A DNA stretch of 47,454 bases from Prevotella sp. GTDB taxonomy: Bacteria; Bacteroidota; Bacteroidia; Bacteroidales; Bacteroidaceae. The position numbers and the translations under genes are program-made. The notes under the pieces were generated by a model. That model had not been told where the DNA came from. It did not search any database and worked only from the letters and a program-made list of their open reading frames with translations. Where the stretch lies: NCBI GenBank assembly GCA_017460515.1, contig JAFUAY010000045.1:1-47454 (forward strand). Reading direction: 5' to 3'. Numbering within the stretch: position 1 is the stretch's first letter; each line of letters begins with the position of its first letter. This document shows, piece by piece, positions 36,406-45,420 of this stretch.

Positions 36406-36437
36406 CAAAATTAAAAGAATCACAGTTAAAAGCCAAA
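36406..36437 (-). promoter_or_regulatory. Strong Bacteroidetes promoter of the secreted-protein gene
   Basis: Minus-strand TTTG (36437 to 36434), a 20-base spacer and TAATTTTG (36413 to 36406) match the -33/-7 consensus exactly. The predicted leader to the ATG at 36366 is about 33 bases. Confidence 0.75.
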
Positions 36438-36506
36438 TATTGCCCGTTTTTTTAGATTTTATTTGGCGTAAACGTTTGCGTAATGACTAAAAAAAATAAA
36501 AAGAGG

Positions 36507-36536
36507 TTGAGTTATGATATTTTCTTTGTAATTTTG
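36507..36536 (+). promoter_or_regulatory. Promoter of the LptF/LptG-like gene
   Basis: TTGA, an 18-base spacer and TAATTTTG (36529-36536). Transcription would start near 36543, about 40 bases before the ATG. It is divergent from the secreted-protein promoter. Confidence 0.55.
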
Positions 36537-36583
36537 CAGCCCAAAAGGTTATAAAACGACCTGTCGTTTATCGGGAAGACGAA

Positions 36584-38509
36584 ATGTTTCGAATCAAGAA
36601 ACTGGATATATTCATTGCCAAGCAGTTCGGATTGCTGTTTGTGGGAACCTTCTTCATCTGCCAGTTTGTGCTGATGATGCAGTTCCTGTGGCGTTATGTC
36701 GATGAACTGATTGGTAAGGGCCTGACGCTTGATGTATTGGCGCAATTCTTCTGGTATATGGGATTGATGCTGATGCCACAGGCTTTTCCGCTGGCCATCC
36801 TGCTCTCGTCGCTGATTGCATTCGGTAATCTGGGCGAGAGTTCTGAGTTGACTGCCATCAAGGCGGCAGGTATCTCGCTGACGCAGGCCATGCGCTCGCT
36901 GATTTTCATCGTTTGCTGTATCGCTGGACTCTCCTTCTTCTTCCAGGACGTCATAGGCCCTGAAGCCAACAGGCGCTTTGGACGCCTGCTGATTGCGATG
37001 AAGCAGACGAGTCCAGAGCTGGAGATACCAGAGGGCATCTTCTATGACGGACTGCCTGAGACGAACCTCTATGTGCAAAAGAAAGACCTGGAATCAGGTC
37101 ATCTGTACGGTATTATGATCTATCGTCGTACTGGCAGTTATGAGGATCAGGCTATTATCCTTGCAGACTCCGGTATGCTGCAGTCTACTGCTGAGAAGAA
37201 ACACCTGCTGCTGACGCTTTGGAACGGTGAGTGGTTTGAGAACATGCGCTCTCAGGATATCGGAGGAACAGCCGAGGTGCCTTATCGTCGTGAGACCTTC
37301 TCCAACAAGCAGATACTCTTGGATTACGACGGTGGATTCAATCTTGACGATGTGTCAGACCTCAGTCATAGCGCAAAGGTGAAGAGCAGTTTCCGCATTC
37401 TGGAAGACTTGGACTCTATCAAACAGCGTTGCGACAGTATCGGCCGACAGTTCTATAAGTCTTCGCGTGACTATGTGATGTCAATGCCAACTGCCAGTCA
37501 TGACGATTCCCTGCGTATGGAGAAACAGATGGCAGAGGGCGTCAGTCTGGATACCATATATATCCGCCTGACCAAGGAGCAGAAGCTGAAAGCTGTCAAG
37601 GATGCAGTAAGTCAGTCGCAGAGCGTGGTCAACGACCTCTCGATGAAGAGTGATTTCAGCTTCTATGAGAACAGGGAGTATCGCGTCCACCAGATGGAGT
37701 TCATCACCAAGATCACGCTGTCGCTGTCGTGTATCGTGTTCTTCTTCATTGGGGCTCCTTTAGGCGCTATTATCCGAAAGGGTGGACTGGGTGTTCCTGT
37801 GATTGTATCGGTAATCGTGTTCATCGTCTATTACATCTTCGAGAACTCCGGTATGCGAATGGCTCGTGCAGATGAGTGGGCGGTATGGTTCGGAAAGTGG
37901 ATATCCACGATGGTGCTCGCGCCCATGGCCATTTTCTTTACTTACAAGGCAAACAAGGACTCTACCGTGTTCAGCATGGATGCTTACCGAATCTTCTTCA
38001 TGAAGGTGTTGGGACTTCGCCAGAAACGAAACCTTACCCGCAAGGAGGTTATCATTGAGGAACCGTCATACCTGGCAGATGCTGAAATGCTGAAGAACCT
38101 GAGCCTGGCGGTAGAGAAATATGACGAAGAACATAAACTGCGCAGTTTCCCCAATCCTATCAAGGTGTTCTTCCGTCCTGGTGATGACCATGAGATAGAA
38201 CAGCTGAACAACGTGCTGGAAGTGGCTATCGAGAACCTCTCGTACTCCAAGAATTCATACGTGCTGATGAAACTGAATCAGTATCCGGTGATTGCTACTC
38301 ATGCACATACACGTCCGTTTGAGCGGAAGTGGCTCAACATCGTGACAGGACTCTGCCTGCCGCTGGGACTGTTCTTCTATCTGCGAATGATTCGCTACCG
38401 TCTGCGCCTCTATCATGACTTGCAGGTCATTTTGCGCGTCAACAAGAAACTGATTCCCAGGGTACTTGAACTCGGTGACTTGCAGAAGGAGGCAACATTA
38501 TATGTATAA
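36584..38509 (+). CDS. LptF/LptG-family (YjgP/YjgQ) permease
   Basis: Inner-membrane component of the lipopolysaccharide export machine (LptB2FG), which lifts LPS from the inner membrane to the periplasmic bridge. 641 aa, longer than the roughly 360-aa proteobacterial LptF or LptG. The N-terminal half has TM1-3 (about 12-120, [20 protein letters not shown] and the coupling segment [14 protein letters not shown]) and a periplasmic jelly-roll. TM4-6 lie at about 375-465 ([20 protein letters not shown]). A cytoplasmic extension and another hydrophobic segment near 590-610 follow, as in Bacteroidetes homologues. Its own promoter lies upstream and ribBA follows 23 bases downstream. Confidence 0.9.
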   Translation: MFRIKKLDIFIAKQFGLLFVGTFFICQFVLMMQFLWRYVDELIGKGLTLDVLAQFFWYMGLMLMPQAFPLAILLSSLIAFGNLGESSELTAIKAAGISLTQAMRSLIFIVCCIAGLSFFFQDVIGPEANRRFGRLLIAMKQTSPELEIPEGIFYDGLPETNLYVQKKDLESGHLYGIMIYRRTGSYEDQAIILADSGMLQSTAEKKHLLLTLWNGEWFENMRSQDIGGTAEVPYRRETFSNKQILLDYDGGFNLDDVSDLSHSAKVKSSFRILEDLDSIKQRCDSIGRQFYKSSRDYVMSMPTASHDDSLRMEKQMAEGVSLDTIYIRLTKEQKLKAVKDAVSQSQSVVNDLSMKSDFSFYENREYRVHQMEFITKITLSLSCIVFFFIGAPLGAIIRKGGLGVPVIVSVIVFIVYYIFENSGMRMARADEWAVWFGKWISTMVLAPMAIFFTYKANKDSTVFSMDAYRIFFMKVLGLRQKRNLTRKEVIIEEPSYLADAEMLKNLSLAVEKYDEEHKLRSFPNPIKVFFRPGDDHEIEQLNNVLEVAIENLSYSKNSYVLMKLNQYPVIATHAHTRPFERKWLNIVTGLCLPLGLFFYLRMIRYRLRLYHDLQVILRVNKKLIPRVLELGDLQKEATLYV

Positions 38510-38532
38510 CAATCTTTAGTCGACAATAATTT

Positions 38533-39741
38533 ATGGAGATGTTCAAACTGAATACGATAGAAGAGGCTGTGGCAGACTTCCGCGAAGGAAAGTTTGTGAT
38601 AGTCGTTGATGACGAGGACCGCGAGAATGAGGGCGACCTGATCTGTGCTGCTGAGAAGATCACGCCAGAGATGGTCAACTTCATGTTGAAGTATGCACGA
38701 GGCGTGCTTTGTGCTCCTATCACCATCAGTCGCAGTGAGGAACTCGACCTGCCCCGTCAGGTATCTGAGAATACTTCCGTGCTGGGAACGCCTTTCACGG
38801 TAACTGTTGATAAGTTGGAAGGCTGTACCACGGGCGTTTCGGCACATGACCGTGCTGCAACCATACAGGCATTGGCTGATCCGAACTCTACACCACAGAC
38901 CTTCGGGCGCCCTGGACATATCAATCCGCTTTACGCACAAGATAATGGCGTGCTGCGCCGTTCCGGACATACTGAGGCTGCCATCGACCTTTGTAAGTTG
39001 GCTGGCCTGTATCCTGCTGGTGCGTTGATGGAGATTATGAATGATGACGGAACAATGGCTCGTATGCCCGAACTGCAGTCTTTCGCCCAGGAATACGGAC
39101 TGAAGATTGTGACCATCAAGGACCTGATTGCCTATCGCCTGAAGCAGGAGTCGCTGATTGAGGTGGGCGTTGAAGCCGATATGCCTACGGAACACGGACA
39201 TTTCAAGATCATTCCCTTCCGTCAGAAAAGCAATGGACAGGAACATTTCGCGCTGATCAAAGGCGAGTGGGAGAAGGATGAGCCCATACTCGTGCGCGTA
39301 CATTCTTCATGTATGACGGGTGATATCCTCGGCTCGCGTCGTTGCGATTGTGGCGAACAGCTCCATAAGGCTATGGAGAAGATTGAGCAGGAAGGCAAGG
39401 GCGTTATTGTCTATATGCAGCAAGAGGGTAGGGGCATTGGCCTTATGAATAAGCTGGCTGCCTATAAACTGCAGGAAGAAGGCTATGACACGGTAGACGC
39501 CAACCTCTGTCTGGGCTTTAAGGCCGATGAGCGCGACTATGGCTGTGGAGCACAGATGTTGCGCCATCTAGGTGTTCACAAGATGAGGCTCATGACCAAT
39601 AACCCCGTGAAGCGTGTAGGCTTGGAGGCCTATGGACTTGAAATTGTTGAGAACGTGCCTATCGAGGTGACGCCTAATCAGTATAATCTACGCTATCTGA
39701 AGACCAAACAGGACCGCATGGGGCACACGCTCCACCTATGA
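38533..39741 (+). CDS. ribBA: Bifunctional DHBP synthase / GTP cyclohydrolase II
   Basis: Cytoplasmic enzyme supplying both precursors of riboflavin: 3,4-dihydroxy-2-butanone 4-phosphate from ribulose 5-phosphate, and the pyrimidine from GTP. The RibB half (residues 1-205) shows [11 protein letters not shown] (26-36) and [13 protein letters not shown]. The RibA half (about 210-402) has zinc ligands Cys260, Cys271 and Cys273 in [14 protein letters not shown], and the catalytic [11 protein letters not shown]. Both halves look intact. It lies 23 bases after the LptF/G gene. No FMN riboswitch was recognised upstream. Confidence 0.96.
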   Translation: MEMFKLNTIEEAVADFREGKFVIVVDDEDRENEGDLICAAEKITPEMVNFMLKYARGVLCAPITISRSEELDLPRQVSENTSVLGTPFTVTVDKLEGCTTGVSAHDRAATIQALADPNSTPQTFGRPGHINPLYAQDNGVLRRSGHTEAAIDLCKLAGLYPAGALMEIMNDDGTMARMPELQSFAQEYGLKIVTIKDLIAYRLKQESLIEVGVEADMPTEHGHFKIIPFRQKSNGQEHFALIKGEWEKDEPILVRVHSSCMTGDILGSRRCDCGEQLHKAMEKIEQEGKGVIVYMQQEGRGIGLMNKLAAYKLQEEGYDTVDANLCLGFKADERDYGCGAQMLRHLGVHKMRLMTNNPVKRVGLEAYGLEIVENVPIEVTPNQYNLRYLKTKQDRMGHTLHL

Positions 39742-39799
39742 TGCCGAAAGCCCGATTGTGAAAGAATTGTGGCTTGTCGCGTAAAAAATGTCAGAATTC

Positions 39800-39831
39800 T
39801 TGGGCGAAAACGAAATAAATGATTACTTTTG
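39800..39831 (+). promoter_or_regulatory. Promoter of the aminotransferase gene
   Basis: TTGG at 39800-39803, a 20-base spacer and TACTTTTG at 39824-39831. Transcription starting near 39838 excludes the upstream start at 39829 and supports the ATG at 39862. Confidence 0.6.
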
Positions 39832-39861
39832 CACGTTGAATTATTACAAAAAGAAAATAAT

Positions 39862-41061
39862 ATGGCACAATTATCTAACCGCTTACAGCGTCTGGCTCCT
39901 TCGGCAACGCTGGCCATGTCGCAGAAAAGCTCTGAGATGAAGGCTCAGGGTATTGATGTTATCAACATGAGTGTGGGCGAGCCCGACTTCAATACTCCCG
40001 ACCATATCAAGAATGCGGCTAAGCTGGCCATCGACGAGAACTATTCACGTTACTCTCCAGTGCCAGGCTATCCTGGTCTCCGACAGGCTATTGCCCGTAA
40101 GCTGGAACGCGACAATCAGTTGCGCTATCAGCCCAGTGAGATTCTCGTATCAAACGGTGCCAAGCAGAGCGTGTGCAATACTGTGATGGCGCTGGTCAAT
40201 CCAGGCGAGGAGGTGATAATCCCCGCACCTTATTGGGTGAGCTATCCCCAGATGGTGAAGCTGGCTGGCGGTGAACCGGTCTATGTGGAGGCTACCTTCG
40301 AACAGAACTTCAAGATGACTGCCCAGCAGTTGGAAGCAGCCATTACGCCTAAGACCCGCATGATCATCCTTTGCTCTCCCAGCAACCCTACCGGCTCTGT
40401 CTATAACAAAGAGGAGCTGCGCGCACTTGCTGAGGTGGTGCTGAAGCACGAAGACCTGTTTGTGCTGGCTGACGAAATCTACGAACATATCAATTACGTG
40501 GGCCATCACGAGTCTATCGCTCAGTTCCCCGGAATGAAAGAGCGTACTATCGTTGTCAACGGTGTGTCTAAGGCGTATGCAATGACTGGTTGGCGTATTG
40601 GCTATATCGCAGCACCTGAGTGGATTGTGAAGGGCTGTAATAAACTGCAGGGACAGTACACCAGCGGTCCTTGTTCTGTGAGCCAGAAGGCAGCAGAGTT
40701 TGCCTATACACAGAGTCAGGAGTGTGTCGAAGAGATGCGCCAGGCTTTCGAGCGTCGTCGTAACCTGATTGTGGAACTGGCCAAGCAGATTCCCGGATTG
40801 GAAGTGAATTGTCCGGAAGGTGCTTTCTACCTCTTCCCCAAGTGCAGTTCGTTCTATGGCAGCACTACTCCCGATGGAAAGGCCATCAACACCAGCACCG
40901 ACCTGGCCATGTACTTGCTCGACGAAGCCCATGTGGCTACTGTCGGAGGCGATGCTTTTGGCGATCCTGACTGCTTCCGTATGAGCTATGCCACGAGCGA
41001 TGACAATATTCGTGAGGCAATGCGCCGTATCAAGGAAGCACTTGCAAAATTGCAAAAATAA
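39862..41061 (+). CDS. aspC: Class I PLP-dependent aminotransferase (aspartate aminotransferase type)
   Basis: Cytoplasmic transaminase, most likely aspartate + 2-oxoglutarate to oxaloacetate + glutamate. 399 aa. The PLP Lys is Lys237 in SKAYAMTGWRIGY; Asp204 in LADEIY and Asn175 in SNPTG are the usual cofactor contacts; the substrate-carboxylate Arg is in FRMSYATS near the end. The ATG at 39862 (MAQLSNRLQRL) is chosen over the upstream start at 39829, which lies within the promoter region. It belongs to the I-gamma aspartate transaminase group common in Bacteroidetes; related amino-acid specificities remain possible. Confidence 0.92.
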   Translation: MAQLSNRLQRLAPSATLAMSQKSSEMKAQGIDVINMSVGEPDFNTPDHIKNAAKLAIDENYSRYSPVPGYPGLRQAIARKLERDNQLRYQPSEILVSNGAKQSVCNTVMALVNPGEEVIIPAPYWVSYPQMVKLAGGEPVYVEATFEQNFKMTAQQLEAAITPKTRMIILCSPSNPTGSVYNKEELRALAEVVLKHEDLFVLADEIYEHINYVGHHESIAQFPGMKERTIVVNGVSKAYAMTGWRIGYIAAPEWIVKGCNKLQGQYTSGPCSVSQKAAEFAYTQSQECVEEMRQAFERRRNLIVELAKQIPGLEVNCPEGAFYLFPKCSSFYGSTTPDGKAINTSTDLAMYLLDEAHVATVGGDAFGDPDCFRMSYATSDDNIREAMRRIKEALAKLQK

Positions 41062-41127
41062 TAGGTACTTGTCGTTAAAAGTGGTTAATTTGAAGAAAAG
41101 CGTGATGCTATTTCGATATTAATTTAC

Positions 41128-41135
41128 TACCTTTG
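41128..41135 (+). promoter_or_regulatory. -7 box of the ExbB-ExbD-TonB cluster
   Basis: TACCTTTG matches TAnnTTTG. The leader to the ExbB ATG at 41257 would be about 115 bases, including an A-rich stretch directly before the start. No clear -33 box. Confidence 0.5.
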
Positions 41136-41256
41136 CGCCAATTCTGCCATGTGTGGTGAGCAATATCGCTTCCTGCACAGGCTCTTTAACCTTTTAGAAT
41201 CAGTAAGACTTTACAACTTAAATTTATTTTATAACCAAAAACAAACAAAAAAAATT

Positions 41257-42084
41257 ATGGCAACAACAACAAAAGCTGCAGCCCCAGCTAAAAAGTCGGG
41301 CTTTGGTGGTGTTAAGGATGCATGGATCATCCTGGTAATCTGCTTCCTCATTGCATTCGCATTCTACAAGTTCTTCCTCGGTGCTCCTAGCCACTTCGCA
41401 GGCGGCGACCCCACTGGTCATCCTACAGACATCTACGGTACTGTGTATAAAGGTGGTTTCGTTGTGTCTATCATCTTGACCCTGTTGCTCACCGTTATCA
41501 CACTGGGTGTTGAGCGTTTCTTCGCTATCAAGTCTGCTTCTGGTACTATGAAGCTGGGTACTTTCACCCGTCAGATCAAGGAGCTCATCCGCGCTCAGAA
41601 GTTTGCTGAGGCTCGCGAGCTCTGCAACAAGATGAAGGGTTCAGTAGCTAACGTGGTGATCGCTTCTATCAACGCTTATGAGGATGTTGAGAAGAACACT
41701 TCACTGAAGAAGGCACAGAAGGTTTCTAAGATTCAGCAGGCTCACGAAGAGGCTATCCAGTTGGAGATGCCTACACTTCAGATGAACATGCCTATGGTTG
41801 CTACCATCGTATCTCTGGGTACTCTGACCGCTCTGTTCGGTACCGTTATGGGTATGATCGGATCATTCCAGGCTCTGTCTGCTGGTGGTGGTGCTGACTC
41901 AATGGCTCTGTCTGCAGGTATTTCTGAGGCCCTTGTGAACACCGCATCAGGTATCTTGACCTCTTGGTTCGCTACCGTTATCTATAACTTCTTCTCAAAT
42001 AAGATCGATAAGCTGACCTACGCTCTCGATGAGGTTGGTTACACAATCGCTGCTACTTACGATTCTAACCACGACGAGGCTTAA
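41257..42084 (+). CDS. exbB: MotA/TolQ/ExbB proton-channel protein
   Basis: Inner-membrane subunit of the ExbB-ExbD-TonB motor that transmits proton-motive force to outer membrane receptors. 275 aa from the ATG at 41257 (MATTTKAAAPAKK); the longer frame from 41149 begins in the leader. TM1 (about 22-40), TM2 (about 66-88, VVSIILTLLLTVITLGV), a cytoplasmic loop, and the conserved TM region at about 180-250 (MVATIVSLGTLTALFGTVMG, SEALVNTASGILTSW). First gene of a six-gene cluster, with exbD 40 bases downstream. Confidence 0.94.
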   Translation: MATTTKAAAPAKKSGFGGVKDAWIILVICFLIAFAFYKFFLGAPSHFAGGDPTGHPTDIYGTVYKGGFVVSIILTLLLTVITLGVERFFAIKSASGTMKLGTFTRQIKELIRAQKFAEARELCNKMKGSVANVVIASINAYEDVEKNTSLKKAQKVSKIQQAHEEAIQLEMPTLQMNMPMVATIVSLGTLTALFGTVMGMIGSFQALSAGGGADSMALSAGISEALVNTASGILTSWFATVIYNFFSNKIDKLTYALDEVGYTIAATYDSNHDEA

Positions 42085-42124
42085 TCGTTTTACCTTATTA
42101 ATTAATCGCTTAAAGAGTTAATCA

Positions 42125-42745
42125 ATGGGTAAAATTAAAATTGCAAAGAAAGACATCTGGATCGACATGACGCCTATGTCGGACGTGATGACACTGCTTC
42201 TGTGCTTCTTCATGTTGACATCAACATTCTTGACGCCAGAACCAGTGAAGGTCAACACGCCTGGCTCTGTGTCTGAGGTGAAGGTGCCCGAAAATGATGT
42301 GCTCAACATCCTGGTTTCACCAGAGGGCAACATCTACGTGGGCTCTGAGAACCGCAACACAATGAACGACATGCTCGATGAGGTGACCGCTAAGTTCGGC
42401 ATCAGCCTGACTGGCGCTCAGCTCAAGAACTTCAAGGAGGATGCCATGATCGGCGCTCCCCTGAACGTTCTGCCCACATATCTTAGCCTGCCAAAGGAGA
42501 AGATGGGTGAAGAGATCCAGAAGTTGAGTATTCCCCTCGATAGTATCGATGGCGGAATGAGTGAATTCCAGGAATGGGTGAAGGCTGCTCGTAACTCTAA
42601 CCCCGACCTCCGCGTAGCCATTAAGTGCGACGGTAACACCTCGTATGCAGTGGTGAAGAAGATGATGTCGGAGTTGCAGGATATGAACGAGAACCGCTAT
42701 CAGCTCATCACTAATCTTGACACTAAAAAACAGGCGGAGATTTAA
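42125..42745 (+). CDS. exbD: ExbD/TolR-family biopolymer transport protein (first)
   Basis: Inner-membrane ExbD subunit, 206 aa. One TM helix near the N-terminus carries the proton-relay Asp20 in TPMSDVMTLLLCFFML. The periplasmic domain is longer than in proteobacterial ExbD (about 140 aa), as in Bacteroidetes homologues. It lies three bases before the second exbD, so the pair is probably translationally coupled and may form a mixed dimer inside the ExbB pentamer. Confidence 0.93.
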   Translation: MGKIKIAKKDIWIDMTPMSDVMTLLLCFFMLTSTFLTPEPVKVNTPGSVSEVKVPENDVLNILVSPEGNIYVGSENRNTMNDMLDEVTAKFGISLTGAQLKNFKEDAMIGAPLNVLPTYLSLPKEKMGEEIQKLSIPLDSIDGGMSEFQEWVKAARNSNPDLRVAIKCDGNTSYAVVKKMMSELQDMNENRYQLITNLDTKKQAEI

Positions 42746-42748
42746 GTT

Positions 42749-43432
42749 ATGGCAAAAAAAGGTGGTTCTAAGCAGAAAAAAATGGATACCCGCGTGAACT
42801 TCACGCCGATGGTAGACATGATGATGCTTCTGATTACGTTCTTCATGCTCTGTACGACGCTGAGTAAGCCTCAGGCTATGCAGCTGACCATGCCGAGTAA
42901 TGATGAGAATATGACCAAGGAAGACAAGTCGGTGACGAAGGCTTCGTACACCATTACGCTCTACCTTGGTGCTGAGGATAAGATTTACTATGTTGAAGGT
43001 CTGCCCGAATACGAGAACCCTGAGTGCCTCAAAGAGACCACATGGGGTAAGGACGGTGTTCGTAAGCTGCTGATTGAGCATATCACTGAGGATGGCTTCT
43101 CGCCTGTTGCTCGCGTGATGATGGCCAAGAAGAAGCTTGACGAGAAGAAGCACCAGCTGGGCGACAAGTTCAAGAAAGAGGACTATGACAAGCAGCTCTC
43201 TGATATTCGTAACGGTAAGTCTGACGAGTTCATTGCCGAGTTTGGCGAGAAGGGTATGCAGACACTGACCGTGATTATCAAGCCCATGGACTCTTCTACC
43301 TACAACAACATGGTACAGGCTCTGGACGAGATGCTGATCTGCAGCATTGGTAAGTATGTCATTGATAAGGTCAATGAGGACGATGAGAAACTCCTCGAAC
43401 TCAAAGGCATAAAGTATTCTAACGATAAATAA
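42749..43432 (+). CDS. exbD: ExbD/TolR-family biopolymer transport protein (second)
   Basis: Second ExbD paralogue, 227 aa, with a basic N-terminus (MAKKGGSKQKK) and TM helix containing Asp23 in TPMVDMMMLLITFFML. The periplasmic part is charged (EKKHQLGDKFKKEDYDK) and unlike that of its neighbour, so the two are old paralogues. It lies 17 bases before tonB. Confidence 0.93.
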   Translation: MAKKGGSKQKKMDTRVNFTPMVDMMMLLITFFMLCTTLSKPQAMQLTMPSNDENMTKEDKSVTKASYTITLYLGAEDKIYYVEGLPEYENPECLKETTWGKDGVRKLLIEHITEDGFSPVARVMMAKKKLDEKKHQLGDKFKKEDYDKQLSDIRNGKSDEFIAEFGEKGMQTLTVIIKPMDSSTYNNMVQALDEMLICSIGKYVIDKVNEDDEKLLELKGIKYSNDK

Positions 43433-43449
43433 AGGAAAGGAATAGAACT

Positions 43450-44286
43450 ATGTCAAAAGTAGATCTTATAAATGACAACTGGGTAGACCTTGTCTTTGAA
43501 AACAAGAACCAGGCCTACGGTGCATATACGCTTCGCAAGGAGACAGGTAAACGTAACGTAATGGCTCTCACAGTCGTTATCTCTACCATTATCGCTGTCT
43601 TCGTCATCGCTTACCTGAACATTCAGATTCAGAATGCCATGAAGAGCGATGTAGCCATCGAGACCGATGTGGAGCTGTCAAAGCTGGCACAGAAGAAAGA
43701 GGCTAAGGTTGAGCGTAAAGAGCCCATCCAGAAAGTGGAGGTTGAGCAGAAAGTCGTAGAGAAGGTAAAGAGCTCTGTGAAGTTTACTGCTCCTGAGATT
43801 AAGAAGGACGACGAGGTAAAGCCTGAGGACGAAATCAAGTCACAGGATGATCTCGCCAAGACCAACACTGCTATCGGTACTTTCGACGTGAAAGGTAACG
43901 ACGAGGCTGAAGGTGAAGTGCTGAAGGCTAAGGAGGTTATCGCTGACGAAAAGCCGAAGGAAGAGGAGACCAAGGTCTTCGACGTGGTAGAACAGATGCC
44001 TGAGTTCCCTGGTGGACAGGCAGCCTTGTTGAAGTGGATTAGCGATCATATCAAATATCCCGCTATCGCTGAGGAGAACGGCATCCAGGGACGCGTAGTT
44101 TGTACGTTCGTCGTTGAGCGTGACGGTTCAGTAACCGATGTGCAGGTAGCACGTTCTATTGACCCCTCGCTCGATAAGGAAGCTGTACGCGTGCTGAAGC
44201 AGATGCCTCGTTGGAATCCTGGTAAGCAGAACGGTTCAAGCGTACGTGTGAAGTACACCGTGCCTGTAACCTTCCGTCTCCAGTAA
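43450..44286 (+). CDS. tonB: TonB energy-transducing protein
   Basis: Spans the periplasm and passes energy from ExbB-ExbD to TonB-dependent receptors. 278 aa. A cytoplasmic N-terminus (FENKNQAYGAYTLRK, typical of Bacteroidetes TonB) precedes TM1 (about 38-57), then a Lys/Glu-rich periplasmic spacer (about 75-175) in place of the usual Pro-rich one. The C-terminal TonB domain (about 180-278) has EFPGGQAALLKWI, IQGRVVCTFVVERDG and MPRWNPGKQNG. Fourth gene of the cluster and a candidate partner of the Oar-like receptor at 22.9 kb. Confidence 0.94.
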   Translation: MSKVDLINDNWVDLVFENKNQAYGAYTLRKETGKRNVMALTVVISTIIAVFVIAYLNIQIQNAMKSDVAIETDVELSKLAQKKEAKVERKEPIQKVEVEQKVVEKVKSSVKFTAPEIKKDDEVKPEDEIKSQDDLAKTNTAIGTFDVKGNDEAEGEVLKAKEVIADEKPKEEETKVFDVVEQMPEFPGGQAALLKWISDHIKYPAIAEENGIQGRVVCTFVVERDGSVTDVQVARSIDPSLDKEAVRVLKQMPRWNPGKQNGSSVRVKYTVPVTFRLQ

Positions 44287-44335
44287 TCCGCATTCTGGTA
44301 ATTGTTTTCAGATTGTAAAACACTGAAAAAGAAGT

Positions 44336-45316
44336 ATGAATAGAACTCAATTCAACAACATCGTTGGATTATCACTTATTTTAGGCTTGTTCCTCGCTTG
44401 TGGGAACAAGCCTAAAACTGAATCAGACTATGACTATGAGGCTGCTGCCTCTGTCTTCATGGCCGACGAAAGCTTCCACCCCATCCTCGATGAGGAACTG
44501 GATGTCTTTACCAACGTGTTTAACCGCCATGCCATTGCTCAAGACACGCTCCACGCTGTCTATACCAGTGAGACCGAGGCCATCGAGAAACTGATGAAGA
44601 ACGAGACCTGGCTGGCATTCACCACACGTAAGTTCACTGACAAAGAGATGGAGAACCTGAAAGCTCGTTCCTTCATCCCGCGTATCATGCCGATAGCCTT
44701 CGACGGATTGGCCATCATTGTCAATAATTCGAATCCCGATACGTGTATTTCCGTCAAGGACTTTGCCCGCATCCTGAAGGGCGAAGTGTCTGAATGGAAA
44801 GAGCTTTACCCGAACTCAAAGTTGGGACAGATTGACGTTGTCTTTGATAACCCCAAGAGCAGTACCGTTCGTTTCTGTGTCGACTCCATCCTGGGTGGCA
44901 CGCCTATCCTGAGTCAGGAGAGTGAGAATATCGGTGCAGTGCTGAAAAGCAGCGAGGTGGTCGAGTATGTTGAGAAAACACCGAACGCCCTGGGCATCAT
45001 CGGCTCCAACTGGCTCAACGACAAACGTGATACTACGAATATCACCTTTAAGAAGAATATTACGGTCATGAAGGTATCCCGACTGGATTCTGCAACTGTC
45101 AGAAACAGTTTCCGTCCCTATCAGGCCTATATATATAATGGCAACTATCCGTTGGTGCGCACCATCTATGCCCTGCTCACTGAGCCCCGTACAGGCATGC
45201 CTACGCGCTTTGCCAACTTCTGCAGCCTGCCGCAGGGACAGAAGATCATCTTCAGCGCAGGATTGCTGCCGAATACCCCCAACATGAACGTCCGTAACGT
45301 TAATGTTGTTAAATAA
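44336..45316 (+). CDS. PstS-like substrate-binding lipoprotein
   Basis: Periplasmic-binding-protein-like lipoprotein, 326 aa. The lipobox LFLAC puts the lipid on Cys22. The fold resembles phosphate-binding PstS (FTTRKFTDKEM, ARILKGEVSEW, SSTVRFCVDSILGG, ALGIIGSNWL). No PstC/PstA/PstB permease genes are adjacent, and the gene sits inside an ExbBD-TonB cluster, so a role in phosphate ABC uptake is not shown; a sensing or accessory role near TonB is equally possible. It lies 49 bases after tonB and about 100 bases before the TPR gene. Confidence 0.88.
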   Translation: MNRTQFNNIVGLSLILGLFLACGNKPKTESDYDYEAAASVFMADESFHPILDEELDVFTNVFNRHAIAQDTLHAVYTSETEAIEKLMKNETWLAFTTRKFTDKEMENLKARSFIPRIMPIAFDGLAIIVNNSNPDTCISVKDFARILKGEVSEWKELYPNSKLGQIDVVFDNPKSSTVRFCVDSILGGTPILSQESENIGAVLKSSEVVEYVEKTPNALGIIGSNWLNDKRDTTNITFKKNITVMKVSRLDSATVRNSFRPYQAYIYNGNYPLVRTIYALLTEPRTGMPTRFANFCSLPQGQKIIFSAGLLPNTPNMNVRNVNVVK

Positions 45317-45420
45317 GGATTGACGCGGGGCACCTCGATGCGTCAGATGACTAAAGGACTTTCAGTCCTGTCTGAACGAACAAGTATTGAAATTAGTAAT
45401 CACCAAAACATATATTGATT

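Noticed and set aside
38510-38532. FMN riboswitch upstream of ribBA
   Set aside because: Only 23 bases separate ribBA from the preceding gene, too little for the aptamer, and no matching motif was seen.
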